A DNA stretch of 64,000 nucleotides from Capillidium heterosporum (GCA_016630905.1 WBMQ01000007.1:1550001-1614000), one strand, 5' to 3'. Counted from the first letter of the stretch, positions 21,445 through 32,315 are shown. The notes: generated from the sequence alone by a model not told the origin. Numbers and translations: made by a program.

Positions 21445-22874
21445 TTAAGTTTTGGCTGGTTTAATGAAGGTATGTACAAAAATCTGTTACGATTGATGGA
21501 TGGATTGTCAAGTGTTTTGGATTTGGAGCTGGAATTTCAGTTTACTGTTGAAATTTTTTGAGTAGGCAACGCAACCTGATTGTGAAAGGGTAGCGTAGAT
21601 GTAACGGACTGATGGTAGATCATAAAACTTTGATTTTCTACAGTGTAAACGTTATATCTAATGTACAATTTACGTTGCTTTGACAATTATACGAAATTCT
21701 CCTTGGAAAAGGTTTTAAAGTGTCGTTAATCTGGTACTGCTTTTCGATTTAGTGTGGAAGTAGATGTCCTACTAGCTTTAAAAAGATCTATGCCATAGGT
21801 TGTGTAAGTAGTGAAAAGTAGAATTGAACTTTGGATTATGTTGGATCCAACAACTAAACTACCAAATGAGTTCTTAGCAAAGGCATACCTGCCTTGAAAC
21901 TTACCTCGATATTGGTAACAAATGGCATTCAACTCCAAAAAGCTTCGAATTCTTTACCAATTTTTGGATATTTTTTGCTCCCTAGCATCAAGCCCGCTGA
22001 ATCCTTGTCTACCCACCTAATACATCACTTGGACCGAACCGTTTAGACTTATTTAAGGGGAGTAGTCTACCAAATCACTAGGCATATATACCTAAGGCAT
22101 TATAAAAAACCTATCTGCTTCATTATGAACTCATTCCACGTAGAATTCGATTTAAGGTTTATCAAGTTTAAAGTCATTGATTTTCTCAACGAACTTTATA
22201 GACAATACCTGCCATTTGGACAGTTACTTTAGACTATTCAAGACTGTGAGCTAAATCAATTTTTAGCTGAATTGAGTGAAAAGCACCAGTATGTTAAACT
22301 TTGAATACATGATGCTCAAAGTTAATAGAGTTGGAATCAATGGTTAGATAGCTAAGTAAAGGATAAAACACACTTAAAGCTTAGCAGATTTAACTTTAGG
22401 ATGAAATATATAAATAGAGCCATGGTTTAAACAATATGTTTTTAATAGAATTAGACATATGAAATAAAATCAACATTTAGCCAAATTTGATGGGTAGCGT
22501 TTTGAGAATCGGCTCAGTAATTATCTTCCTACCTCTTACCTAAAATTCCAGGCTATTAATATTTACTAAACATGTCATCAGTCTTATTTAAATTTTAAAA
22601 TAGAAGTAATGTAATATCATAATATTGTGCAATGTCTATCGGCTATTCAATGCATAATACAAAAGTTTTCAACTGGGATTATCTTTTAGCATTTAGCATG
22701 AAGGCTTGGATTAAATTTTGACTATGAGTCGGCAGAGCTAAAAATAAACCTTCTATGTTAAAAGCCAAGTCTACTATGGTGATGGTAGATAACAAGCCCA
22801 TAGTGTTGGTAAGCTTTATGCATTGGAAGCTTGCCGTATAAATGTAGGCTGAAAGTTCGACTTCAACTTTTGGT
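21445..22874. other. Spacer between two divergent WA genes
   Basis: AT-rich and without an intact gene. A short plus-strand frame at 22124-22231 (MNSFHVEFDLRFIKFKVIDF...) has some coding look but stops after 36 codons. A 70-codon minus frame at 21726-21938 is unsupported. No RNA gene or repeat is seen. Confidence 0.4.
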
Positions 22875-22880
22875 TATAAA
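22875..22880 (+). promoter_or_regulatory. TATA box of the Ser/Thr-rich WA gene
   Basis: TATAAA about 46 bp before the ATG at 22926, the nearest good match to a TATA box upstream of this gene. Confidence 0.45.
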
Positions 22881-22925
22881 CATTTAATTCTATTCAAAAG
22901 TATCTAATAGTCCCTAGTGTTGAAA

Positions 22926-23941
22926 ATGATCCTTATCGCCAAAACTCAACTTCAAAACCTAGCTTTGAGCTTCCTTTTAATCAACCTAATAACTTCATCA
23001 CCAGTCCCTCAGACTGATGACTCAAGTAACTTATATCCATTGAACAGCTTCCCCAACATCAACGAAAGCAACTTTCAAATCCCAAGTGGTAATGGCCAAT
23101 CCGACCCATCCTTATCAACTTCTTCAATAGCTAGCTTGATTCCAACTGATAGTTCAAGTCCTTCTTTGGCAATATCTACTGACAGTCCGACTTTAGCTAC
23201 TGATTCATTTATACCTACTGACAGTATATCTTTTCCAACTAATAGTTTAGTAACGAGTTCCGATATCAGTATCAGTTTCCCAACTGATCAACTTGCAAGT
23301 AGCGGAAGTGTTCTACCAACTGGAACTATAGTTCCAACTGATAGTTCACTTCCAAGTGACTTTTCCTATCCTACCAATAGCGTTCCTACTGATTCCTTGT
23401 ACCCAATTGCGAGCGATAGTAACATAGTTCCAACTGATACCTCTTATCCTACCAATGTCCCAGTCTCTAGTAGTGCTGTTCCTACTGATTCCCTATACCC
23501 GATCGCAAGCGAAAGCAGTCTAATTCCAAGTGACACTTCTTATCCTACCGATGTGCCAATATCTAGTCCTGTACTTCCTACTGATCAACCACTATTCACA
23601 TCTACTGAAGCAGTACCATCTCCTAGCTACGACAGTTTGAGTACCCGACCTACTAAGAGATCTAGATCTAAGAAGACTAAAAAGACCAGAACTAGAACTT
23701 CGGTTGATGTCTATCCTACTGCTACTGGATATCCCGTTGATTCTCAAGTCCCTACTCCTATAGTATCGACTAGCTATCCGGTATCATCGCAGGTTAATCC
23801 TAATCCTAATCCTAATCCTAACCTAGTGGCAATCAAAACTTGGATGTGATGTGGGCCACCAAAAACCAAGCTTTAGATGTCTTTTGGGCCACCAAGAACC
23901 AGGCCCTAGATGTCTTTTGGGCTGTCAAGAACAAGAAATAA
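22926..23941 (+). CDS. Secreted Ser/Thr/Pro-rich protein whose three C-terminal WA repeats are out of frame by one base
   Basis: The ATG at 22926 gives MILIAKTQLQNLALSFLLIN, a signal peptide. A long region of Ser, Thr, Pro and Asp follows, with a 96-bp duplicated unit (VPTDSLYPIAS...), then a basic segment TKRSRSKKTKKTRTRTSVD. The main frame ends at TGA near 23849. In another frame, directly after an AATCCT hexamer run, the sequence encodes three tandem 11-residue units with Asp codons at 23843, 23876 and 23909: DVMWATKNQAL, DVFWATKNQAL and DVFWAVKNKK, then TAA. The whole span is 1016 nt, one short of a multiple of three. The last hexamer is CCTAA instead of CCTAAT. Restoring that T would join the two halves. 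The basic C-terminal end matches the other WA proteins. Either the assembly lost a base or this copy has lost its repeats. Confidence 0.7.
23382..23573 (+). repeat. Two 96-bp tandem units inside the Ser/Thr-rich WA gene
   Basis: The codons for VPTDSLYPIAS.S...P.DTSYPT.VP.SS recur at an exact 96-bp spacing (23382 and 23478), in frame, 32 residues per unit with some divergence. Confidence 0.75.
23796..23824 (+). repeat. AATCCT hexamer run with a one-base gap
   Basis: About four and a half AATCCT units encode Asn-Pro repeats. The last unit lacks its T, which breaks the frame before the WA repeats. It is not the telomeric CCCTAA unit. Confidence 0.7.
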
Positions 23942-24456
23942 GAAAATTCAAGTTTGTGTAATAAAAGATGTTAGCTTTAGTGCTTTTTTGATATATGCCT
24001 TTTTGCTGTGTTTTTTATCAAATGGTGGATGCCCCTATATAGATGGTCTTGAGGTTATAGTTATAGATGTGAAAGTAGCAAGTAGATTTTATTTCTAGTT
24101 TCCAGGTTGATTACTATCCAACTGATAGACAAAAATATTCTAGCTGATTGACTCAGCTGTAGAGGATGGACAAGTAACACGACTGAACTACCGATTGGAT
24201 ATCAAATTCAACTATATAGTTGAAGCAAATGCTACCACCACCTACCCAACCCATAGCAAATTGGATAAGTTTCTAATAGACGAGTAATGTATCATTTGTA
24301 AATAAAATAAGTTTGATAAGCTAAACCTAAAAGTTTAAAACATTACTTTAGTATGCTTTTACTCAGATATATATCTAAAGATGTGGGTTCGAAGGTGGAG
24401 CGGAGGTAGGAGAGAAGAAATTATCAATTAAAAACTTAAATTATACCTTTTCCTTT
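23942..24456 (+). other. Spacer with a possible exon remnant at 24150-24287
   Basis: Most of this stretch is unremarkable and AT-rich. From about 24147 to 24287 a stop-free frame reads LIDSAVEDGQVTRLNYRLDI, continues KFNYIVEANATTTYP and ends in TAA. It is preceded by ATTCTAG, a fair acceptor. No ATG-bearing upstream exon is found and no family is recognised, so it may be a last exon or a fossil. Confidence 0.25.
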
Positions 24457-24830
24457 TTAGGCTTTCTTAGGTTCAAAGGGAGTAGAGGTAAGAGGCAGTG
24501 GACGGACTACCCACCCCTTTTTCCTCTTCTTAACCTGAGCTTGGTTGGCAGAGACAATAGAAGCAGATGGAGGATCAAGGGCAAGTAACAGCGAGTGTAG
24601 TATCTCCATTATTTCCCATTTGGGCAGCTTCTTAAACAAGCAATAAAGTATACTCTCACTTGTATAGAACTAGTTAGCTAAAATGAGATCGTGGTTGTTT
24701 ATGTGATAATATCCCTTACCTTACGTTCCTTGAGCCCATGCGTGTTGAATTCCTTGTATTTATATAAGTTTTTATTCATGTACTTCAACCTTGTTAGATA
24801 TTCGGAATCTATATATTTGTTGATTTCCAT
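24457..24830 (-). CDS. Small two-exon protein of 107 residues, unrecognised
   Basis: Exons 24830-24720 and 24669-24457 are joined by a clean 50-nt intron (GTAAGG...GCTAACTAG) and give 107 residues. The protein starts MEINKYIDSEYLTRLKYMNK, has a helical middle with LPKWEIMEILHSLLLALDPP, and ends in a Lys-rich stretch with KKRKKGWVVRPLPL and FEPKKA. There is no signal peptide. Basic, helical and small, it could be a nuclear or complex-associated subunit, but I do not recognise a family. A possible further upstream exon (24905-24880) would be joined by a GTAGC donor; I chose the ATG at 24830 because it needs no extra assumption. Confidence 0.45.
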
Positions 24831-24869
24831 TCCTGCATATTTGGAATTGCCATAGCTTATTAAAGAGAC

Positions 24870-25240
24870 ATGATTGATAAAAATGCTACCTTGATCTACT
24901 CCCAAACTTGGGATTCTTTGCTTAAGTTGGTGACCTCCAGGTTACCGACACTTGGATTGAATCTAGATTCCTTTGAATTGAGTTTAAAACCATATAAGTG
25001 GCTACAGACCAAAGCAAAGTACAAGATGATTGAAACGAATACAACTACTGTAAGCTTAAAAAGCAAGGTCACTGCTCCTTAACTCATAGGCTTCAATTGC
25101 TACCGCTTTTGTTGGTTTATCAATGATTATAATCAATACATTGGTGATCAATTGGAATGCATTTTTGGCAATGTATACCCACCTAAACTTGACAGTTGTA
25201 AATTAGGATTCAATGGCATGTCTACTTTTTTCAACGTTTA
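24870..25240 (+). pseudogene. Possible gene remnant, unrecognised
   Basis: A frame from ATG 24870 reads MIDKNATLIYSQTWDSLLKL and stops at TAA near 25082. Beyond the stop two overlapping frames look coding. One reads NQYIGDQLECIFGNVYPPKL and the other is hydrophobic (IATAFVGLSMIIINTLVINW). The mixture suggests a decayed gene, perhaps for a membrane or secreted protein. No family is recognised. Confidence 0.22.
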
Positions 25241-25250
25241 AAGTAATCTG

Positions 25251-27137
25251 ACCTTTGACTTGGAGTTTCAAAGGCAATCCTCAGACTAGGTCCATTTAGA
25301 AGCTTTTCTATTGAAGTATTTCAGCATTTAGAATTAAGCATTCCGAAATTCTAATTAAATTGAATACCATACTATTCAAATAAACTTTGTGAAGTTTTAC
25401 AAGTTCAATTGGCTAAAATCTCAAGTTCTTGTAAACAATTCGCTATTATTTGCACACTAGTTTCGGATCAAAGTTTACTGTATTCGTTCTAATATAAATC
25501 TGTAAATTCAATATATATTAAATAGTAATTCAGAGATTTATTTTGGAACATAGTCAAAATCAAAGTTCTTGAATTTCTATATTAATAAAAGTTTTAATTG
25601 ATTGAAAATTGATAGGAAAAATCGTATTGGGAACATGTATAGTTGGATAAATAGGCAATGTAATGAGATCAGGTAGACTATATTGAGATGGAAGGTCGAG
25701 AGTAGGGTTTCAGGAAGAACTTTTGTCTATGGAATGGAAATGTGTGCCGGAAAAACGTTTGGAAGGCATCGTTTAGGATAATTCCATCCAAACTTGTAAA
25801 TTTATATCCGATGTAAAAGTTTAAATATTTTAATTATGGTAATGGTAGTCTTAACTGGTATACTTTGATTTTTGGTTGATGGATATGGGTATAGTCGGTT
25901 TTACTTTTATTTCTACAGCTAGAGCTAATTCAAATATTTTGGAAATAGAGTTGGAGCTTTTGTTTTAAATATATAGGTGTGATGACTCAAACTGTATATT
26001 ATTTATATCGATCAGTGACATTTTGATTGGAACAAGTGATAGGGGCATTGGATGTATTTGAATTCAAGTCCAATCAAATGCCAATAAGTAGATTGGGATA
26101 TAGTTGGGTGTTTTATAAGGATGTTATGAAAGCCTTATAATTGTATATTCAAAATGCAAGGATATGGACAATATTTTCCATTCTCTATCCGACTGTTTAC
26201 TAGTAAAGCTTTTAGATGGTAGGACAGGCAATCCAGCCCAGTATCGTACGGACAAAATAAATCTACAAAATCCGATGGAGATAAACATATTTTAATTAGC
26301 ACCTGACGATGTATACGGCGCCAGTGGTACATGACCAGACTAAACTAAAATCACGAGCGTAATGGATCTATTTTTAACGTTCCTGGGATGGTTCAAGCCC
26401 ATGTGGTTTTAAAAGGGGATAGGTAGATAACTGATGAGGTCCTTGTAGCTGGTCGGAGGCCGGAAGATGATTCTTTACTTTGAAAACTGGTTGGGATAGC
26501 AAGTCATACTACTTCCCAATACATTTAGATTTTAATTAGACAGCACAGCTGACAGTACCAACTTTCCAAGTGACTAATTGCATCCTTGACTGACCCCAGT
26601 GCTTGACATCTGATATAGTTGCTCTTTTAATTGGCTGGGACTGTCCAATTCTAAATGGAAACCTTGCCTTTTGCTGTTGCTTTAAATGTGCTTCTGTTGT
26701 AGGCTGTATGGTGGTCGTTAAAAATGCGACGCTAATGTGATTAACTTTAATAATTGTCGCGGATTAGTTATTGGAACTGCTTCAATGCTAGGCTAGACTC
26801 TTCCCTTGACCTTCACTATGAAAACTTTTAGGTTGCCTTGTGACGGCTAAAAGGCTGAAATCTATGTCACCATTCTATGATTAGTTTTGTGATTGATCTA
26901 TTTTGACCAATTTCTTGGCAGAAATAACGACTTATTTGGCAGTATATTGTTTTAAGCGATATCTTAAATGCTTAGCTGTATGGTACATATATATCAAGGG
27001 ACTTATTTGAGAAATAAGCAGTCATCCGGCCTATGTTAAAATATGTAAAACATTACGTGAGCTGGTGCAAGGGTTATAGCCTAATTCTTTGTTAATTTGC
27101 CCAATGTCGAATGAAAATTTATAAAGGTGGCAAACAC
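25251..27137. other. 1.9-kb AT-rich spacer
   Basis: No gene is supported. A 65-codon minus frame at 26135-26332 (MYHWRRIHRQVLIKICLSPS) has no partner or family. The right end serves as the promoter region of the WA gene at 27206. Confidence 0.45.
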
Positions 27138-27145
27138 TATATAAA
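27138..27145 (+). promoter_or_regulatory. TATA box of the Lys/Glu-rich WA gene
   Basis: TATATAAA, about 61 bp before the ATG at 27206. The duplicated pseudogene has TATGTAAA at the matching place (29355-29362). Confidence 0.6.
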
Positions 27146-27205
27146 CAGGCCTCTGGGAACTTTTCTTTAGAATAAACCTATTTATTTGTTTTGAGAACAT
27201 CCATC

Positions 27206-28438
27206 ATGAAATACAACTTTACTCTACTTGCCCTGGTCCTAGTGCTTGGACTTGTCAAAAGTGACCAAGTTCAAGCCGACAACTCCAACTTGAACCAAGT
27301 CTTCAACGATGTTGCCAAGCAGTACGGTGTAGAAGCTAACGTCCAAACCTCGGACGTCAAGGAAACTTCCAACTTACAGCCTGAAGCTAAACCTAACACT
27401 GCCAATCAGGATCAGGTCGCTAAGGACGTTACTAAGGATGTCAAACCCGATACCAAATCCCAGGAGCCTAAGCCTGAAGTTAAGACTGATGACTTGAACG
27501 ATGTCAAAGTTGAAGAGAAGTCTGAAGTTAAGACTGACGACTTGAACGATGTTAAAGCCAAGGAGAAGCCTGAAGTCAAAACTGATGACTTGAACGATGT
27601 CAAAGCTGAGGAGAAGTCTGAAGTTAAACCTGAGGTGAATGCTGACGTCCAAACTGGCGATGGCCAGAAATCTGAAGACAAGCCGGAAGTCTCCCAAGAT
27701 CAGGAGCAGATCTTCAAGGATGTTGCCAACCAGTACCAAGTCGAGTCTCTAGAACAAAAGCCTGAAGCTAAAGCTGACGAAAAGGTTGCTGACTCTGAGA
27801 AATCTCTTTCTGCCAGCGTTACCTCCAAGTTGCCTACCGAACCCGTCACTCGAACCATCCTTCCCCAGCCTACCTCCAACCCACCTTCCAACTTGGACAT
27901 CAAGGAGGATGCCAAGGTAGCTACCCCTGAGAAGAAGGTTGAGCAGGCCTTAGATGTCTACTGGGCCGTACCTCAGTTAAAGACGGATATCTATTGGGCT
28001 TTGAAGACTGGTAGCCCTACCGTCATCCCTCCCGCTGTACCTACCCCTGAAGCTCCTCAGTCTAAGGTTAAGTGCAGCAAGAAGGCCGAAGCTGTCTCAA
28101 CTGTTGAGCCTACTCCCATCTCCACCACTGGCTCTGCAGCGGTCGAATCCTCAGCCACTGAAGCAACCCCTACCTCCCAAGCCTCTACCGATGCTGTTGT
28201 TAGCACTACTTCGACTTCCAGCGTTTCCGCCTCGACCACTTCCAAAGTTGCCACTTCTACTACCACTTCAGTAAGCGTAGCTGCCCTCGAGGACCAAGCT
28301 CCCCAACCTACCGATGAGGTCAAGGTTGAAGGTGAAGGCAGTACTGATGTCGTTGCTAATCAGCAGAAACCAGAAGCTGAAGTCGTAGTTGAAGATAAGC
28401 CTCAGGTCGTCGCTGGTGAGGACAAGGTCGAGAACTAG
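27206..28438 (+). CDS. Secreted Lys/Glu-rich protein with two WA repeats
   Basis: The product is 410 residues from the ATG at 27206. The signal peptide is MKYNFTLLALVLVLGLVKSD, followed by QVQADNSNLNQVFNDVAKQY. A similar QxxVxxxVAxQY segment, IFKDVANQYQVES, recurs about 160 residues later. Between them are three tandem 16-residue units based on EVKTDDLNDVK. Two WA units follow, DVYWAVPQLKT and DIYWALK, with Asp codons at 27953 and 27986, again 33 nt apart. The C-terminal third is rich in Thr, Ser and Val, then Glu-rich. The codon choice is strongly biased to C-ending codons (GCC, ACC, GTC), more so than in its neighbours, which suggests high expression. The gene lacks introns. A degraded copy lies downstream in the same direction. 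Function unknown. Confidence 0.8.
   Translation: MKYNFTLLALVLVLGLVKSDQVQADNSNLNQVFNDVAKQYGVEANVQTSDVKETSNLQPEAKPNTANQDQVAKDVTKDVKPDTKSQEPKPEVKTDDLNDVKVEEKSEVKTDDLNDVKAKEKPEVKTDDLNDVKAEEKSEVKPEVNADVQTGDGQKSEDKPEVSQDQEQIFKDVANQYQVESLEQKPEAKADEKVADSEKSLSASVTSKLPTEPVTRTILPQPTSNPPSNLDIKEDAKVATPEKKVEQALDVYWAVPQLKTDIYWALKTGSPTVIPPAVPTPEAPQSKVKCSKKAEAVSTVEPTPISTTGSAAVESSATEATPTSQASTDAVVSTTSTSSVSASTTSKVATSTTTSVSVAALEDQAPQPTDEVKVEGEGSTDVVANQQKPEAEVVVEDKPQVVAGEDKVEN
27476..27619 (+). repeat. Three 48-bp tandem units in the Lys/Glu-rich WA gene
   Basis: Three in-frame copies of a 16-residue unit starting EVKTDDLNDVK, followed by a partial copy. Variation is mostly at K/V/A/E positions. Confidence 0.85.
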
Positions 28439-29354
28439 AACTAGAAACTTTGGCTTTTAAGTTCGTAAATGTACATTGTGTATATCTCCATCCAAAATAT
28501 TTTGTGCTTTTCTTCATCAAGCTTATTAAATGCATCTATAAGTAGATTTGGTTTATAAGTTTTAGTATTGCTGAACTTTACATTTGATTTCGTACTAGTT
28601 TTACACTGTAGTTAATTCTTATATAGCTATTCAGTCTAGATTTTTAGTTTTGATCAATAAGCAATTATTAAATCAAACTTTATTTGCAAAAATAGATTAG
28701 TCAGCTAATTCTGCTAATACTCCCATTACACCTACAACTTCATAAAGTTATGTTTAACCAAACTATAGGTTTAGTTGGGAGCTGAGGGAATAATGAAGCT
28801 TTGGTTGAAATGGTAAAAGGTCAATAAAAACTAGGGCAGCTGCTTTAGTTTTTAAAAATCAAGGCTATAGCTTTCAACTTGAGTAGTACAAGTATGTGTG
28901 GTGGTAGTATTTAAAATTTACAATAGATATATGGGCTGTGAAGTAGAGGGCTGCAATATAGGAACCGTGGTCTTTGAAAATCAATGATTTTAATCGACTC
29001 ATCTCACAAAGCTTTTACAGTACATTTGATTCATATTTTAACTCATAAATGAACTCTATATATTTAGAAACATTTTACATCCATACTGTCTTTGATCGTT
29101 TTAATTTGAATATACGATATAGAGTTAAATCTGTAGCTTTACAGCAATACAACTATTACTGCTAAAACAGATTATACCAGTTACTTCAAGTAGTTAACCT
29201 TTAGCGAAATCGTTATCATCGTATGTTTTGGCTTAAATTGGTAGTAATCCGCCTTGATCAAAGCATTTAAAGAATTACGTGGTTTGTACAGAGAATATAT
29301 GGTAGTCCATAGCTAATTTTTTATATCAAATAATTTTGAAATGCTGATAAATAC
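28439..29354. other. Spacer between the WA gene and its pseudogene copy
   Basis: AT-rich and without a supported gene. The first 130 bp resemble the DNA after the pseudogene (from 30117), so the duplication took in some 3' flank. Confidence 0.45.
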
Positions 29355-29417
29355 TATGTAAATGCTTCCGAGGTAGCCATCTTCACACTTTTAAACTATT
29401 TATTTGAATGCTACACC

Positions 29418-30116
29418 ATGAAATATAACCCAATTTTGCTCGCCCTGGTCCTAATACTTGGTTACATCAAGGGAGATCAAGTCCAAGCCGACAATTCCAA
29501 CTTGAATTAAGTTTTCAAGGGCGTCACTAAGCAGTACCATGTAGAAGATACCTTCCAGAGCTTCAATATTAAGGAAACTGCTAACCAACAACTTGGAGTT
29601 AAACCCAACCCTGTCAATCAAAACTAGGCCTGCTCAGAACATCTTTTCTCAGCCTATCACCAATCTAGCTTCCAACTTGGATTTCAAGGAAGATGCTAAA
29701 GGAACTACTCACGAGAAGGTTGAGCAATACCTCAGCTGAAGATCAATGTCTATTATGCTTTGAAGACCAAGAACTTTGCTGCTACTCCAGCACCTATTCC
29801 TTATTATACCTATTCTAAGGTTAGGTGTAGCAAGACTGAACTTACTCCGGTACCTGGCCTTATCCTCACTACCGACACTGTAACTGTTGAGTCTTTGGAT
29901 GTTGATGTGATTCCTACCTCCAAAGCTTCAACTATTACCACAGCTATTATATCGATGTCCATCACTTCCAAAGCTGTTATTTCTACTACTGTAGCAAATG
30001 TAATTAATTTTAAAGATCAAGTTCCCTAATCTACTGATGAGGGGTATGTTGTTGTCAAAATGGTAGCTGAAGGTGAAGCTCAAGTTGCTGTTAGTGAAGA
30101 CAAGGCCAAAAGCTAA
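29418..30116 (+). pseudogene. Degraded tandem copy of the 27206 WA gene
   Basis: The first codons, MKYNPILLALVLILGYIKGD, and the next QVQADNSNLN match the gene at 27206 closely. The frame then meets TAA where the parent has CAA, and several later stops and shifts follow. The copy is 699 bp against 1233 bp, with the tandem-repeat middle missing. The first WA unit is deleted. The second is changed from DIYWALK to NVYYALK, so its Asp and Trp are gone. A late part at 29760-30029 remains open. The end, AAGACAAGG...AAAGCTAGAAAC, still matches the parent's. Its TATA box is TATGTAAA. This is a dead duplicate. Confidence 0.85.
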
Positions 30117-30870
30117 AGCTAGAAACTTTGTCTATTAGGTTCGTAACATTACATTGAGTATGTTTCTATCAGAAATCCTCTATATTTTTACCAAGCTTGT
30201 TAAATATATCTATAAACACCTGTGTTTTGTAAACTTTTAGGGTTTGATATTTGTGTATTTCGATAAGCTTTTGCGGCCAAGTTTTCAGGTTTCTCATATA
30301 TACTTTGGCATCTAGCCTATTTAACTTGAGTTACTCATATCAAGTCAGCTTAAGATTAGATAGGGTCTCCTAATCCTACATGTATGTAGATAAGTTTTAT
30401 AGATATCAATACCCAGCTACCTTTTACAAACCCTGTATCGAATCGAAGCTTCGGCTTCTCACCAAAGCCTGTTGGATTGACCACCAGCTTAAACGCCAAG
30501 TCGAGGGATGGTAGGATGATAGGGATAAAAGTACCTCCCCAAATTGTAAAACCCTATCAATCACAGCCCTCACTTCTAATTAGAAATCTAACTTCTGCAA
30601 ACCCTTAATTCAGCGCTCCAGACAATTACCAAATAAATCAGGTGACCGATATTGACCCAAATTGAAATGAAATGGAAGGATGGTGGTTGCGTAGCTTCAA
30701 AAATAAGCCAATCATATCGCCAAGTGTGGGGAAAACTCAAGCCCAAACTCAATAGCCGAAATTGAAAGGTTGGAAGTATAAAAGGTGTCAGCAGTTCCAA
30801 AAGTTAGATTTCTGTTTCCTAAACTTAGACGAACCTAAAAATTATATAAACATTAGAAGATTAGTATACA
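30117..30870. other. Spacer upstream of the aminotransferase gene
   Basis: The left part continues homology to the DNA after 28438 (GTTCGTAA.ATTACATTGAGTATG). The right part is the promoter of the aminotransferase gene. No gene is supported; a 70-codon minus frame at 30588-30800 looks accidental. Confidence 0.45.
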
Positions 30871-32196
30871 ATGGTAAAGTTTTCCAATCTGGTAACCCGA
30901 TCCACCCTCAAGTCCAGCTTCAACATTACTCGTAGTTTCGCAGCCCAAAGTGGCAGTTCCGAGTTACGTCCACTCTTGGTAAAATTTACTTTTATCCATT
31001 TATTTTAACACCGATAAAAGGCCAGCAACCTGACCATAACCAAAACCCAAAACCCCAAACCCTTACTGCCCAACGAGGAATTGAAGTTTGGTAGGACTTT
31101 CACCGATCACATGTTGGTTGTTGATCATAGTGTTGACAAGGGCTGGACCGACCCCCAAATTTTACCATACGGTAAGTTGAGTATGGATCCCGCCTCCTCA
31201 GTCTTCCACTACGCCTTCGAGGTAAAGCTTATCTACTAATAGTTTTTGCTAAACTTTTTATTCAAGTGCTTCGAAGGTATGAAAGCCTACAAAGGATCCA
31301 AAGGTGAACTGCGTCTCTTCCGCCCCGAATTGAACATGGCCCGTCTAAGTGCCTCATCCCAGCGTATTTCTATGCCGGTAATTTCTACACCTCTAGCTTA
31401 TATTAAATCTACCTAGGCTATTGACGGTACTGAGATGATCAAGCTGATCAAAGAACTCGTCAAAGTCGACGAACGCTGGGTCCCCAGCCAGAAGGGCTAC
31501 TCGCTATACATCCGACCCACCGTTATCGGTACCCAGGAGTACATCGGAGTAGGCCCCTCCAACTCGGCCAAGGTCTTTGTTATCACCTGCCCAGTCGGTC
31601 CCTATTACCCCACCGGGTTCCAGGCAGTCTCGTTGTACGCCACCACCGAGTTCGTACGTGCTTGGCCCGGAGGCACTGGTGGTACTAAGATCGGTGCCAA
31701 CTACGCCCCTGCCATTTTGCCCCAGATCCACGCCATGGGTAAGCGTTGCCAGCAGAATCTGTGGCTGTTCGGTCCTGAGGATCACTTGTCCGAAGTTGGT
31801 ACCATGAACTGCTTTGTTCTGTTGAAGAATTTGAGTGGTGAGTTGGAGTTGGTTACCCCACCTTTAGATGGCACTATCTTGCCTGGTGTCACAAGAAACT
31901 CTATCTTGAGCTTGGCTAGGTCCTGGAACCAGTTCCAGGTCGTAGAGCGCCCTATTACCATGAGTGAGATTGTACAGGCTAGCAAGGAGAACCGTTTGGT
32001 CGAGATGTTTGGTGCCGGTACCGCCTGTATCGTGAGCCCCATCAAGGAGATTGTGTACAAGGATAAGAGCATCGCCATTCCTTTGGATCCTAACGATAGC
32101 CAGGCCCAAGCCGGTCCCATCACCAAGAAGTTCTTTGATACTATCTTGGCGATCCAGCACGGTGAAATTGAATCCGACTGGTCTGTCGTAGTTTAG
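30871..32196 (+). CDS. BAT1: Branched-chain amino acid aminotransferase, mitochondrial
   Basis: This PLP enzyme interconverts leucine, isoleucine and valine with their 2-oxo acids, the last step of their synthesis. Exons 30871-30978, 31021-31221, 31267-31377 and 31417-32196 join exactly to 399 residues. The N-terminus, MVKFSNLVTRSTLKSSFNIT, then RSFAAQ, is basic and Ser-rich like a mitochondrial presequence. The fold-type IV core is plain: WTDPQILPYGKLSMDPASS, CFEGMKAYKGSKGELRLFRP, RPTVIGTQEYIGVGPSNSA and GGTKIGANYAPAILP, where the Lys is the expected PLP Schiff-base residue. GTMNCFVLLKN and TLPG-like TILPGVTRNSIL also match. It is full length for the family. Its stop is only 119 bp from the convergent Slh1 stop, so their 3' ends probably overlap or nearly so. 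Confidence 0.93.
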
Positions 32197-32315
32197 TTGC
32201 GTTTTGGGGAAGCTTTCTTTTACTCGATCTTTGTGAAATAAATTTGAAATTTAATGTTATATTTTGTTAGTTTACTGTAAAAATGGGAGGTGTTTATTTC
32301 AAGATATTCCAAAGT

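Noticed and set aside
23796..23824. Telomere-like repeat
   Set aside because: The unit is AATCCT, not CCCTAA/TTAGGG, has under five copies and is coding for Asn-Pro.
27476..27619. Possible CRISPR-like or satellite array
   Set aside because: The three 48-bp units are contiguous, in frame and coding, with no spacers.
27374..28323. Hydrophobic or repetitive minus-strand frames opposite the WA gene
   Set aside because: They are the complement of the tandem repeats and of biased codons in the plus-strand gene.
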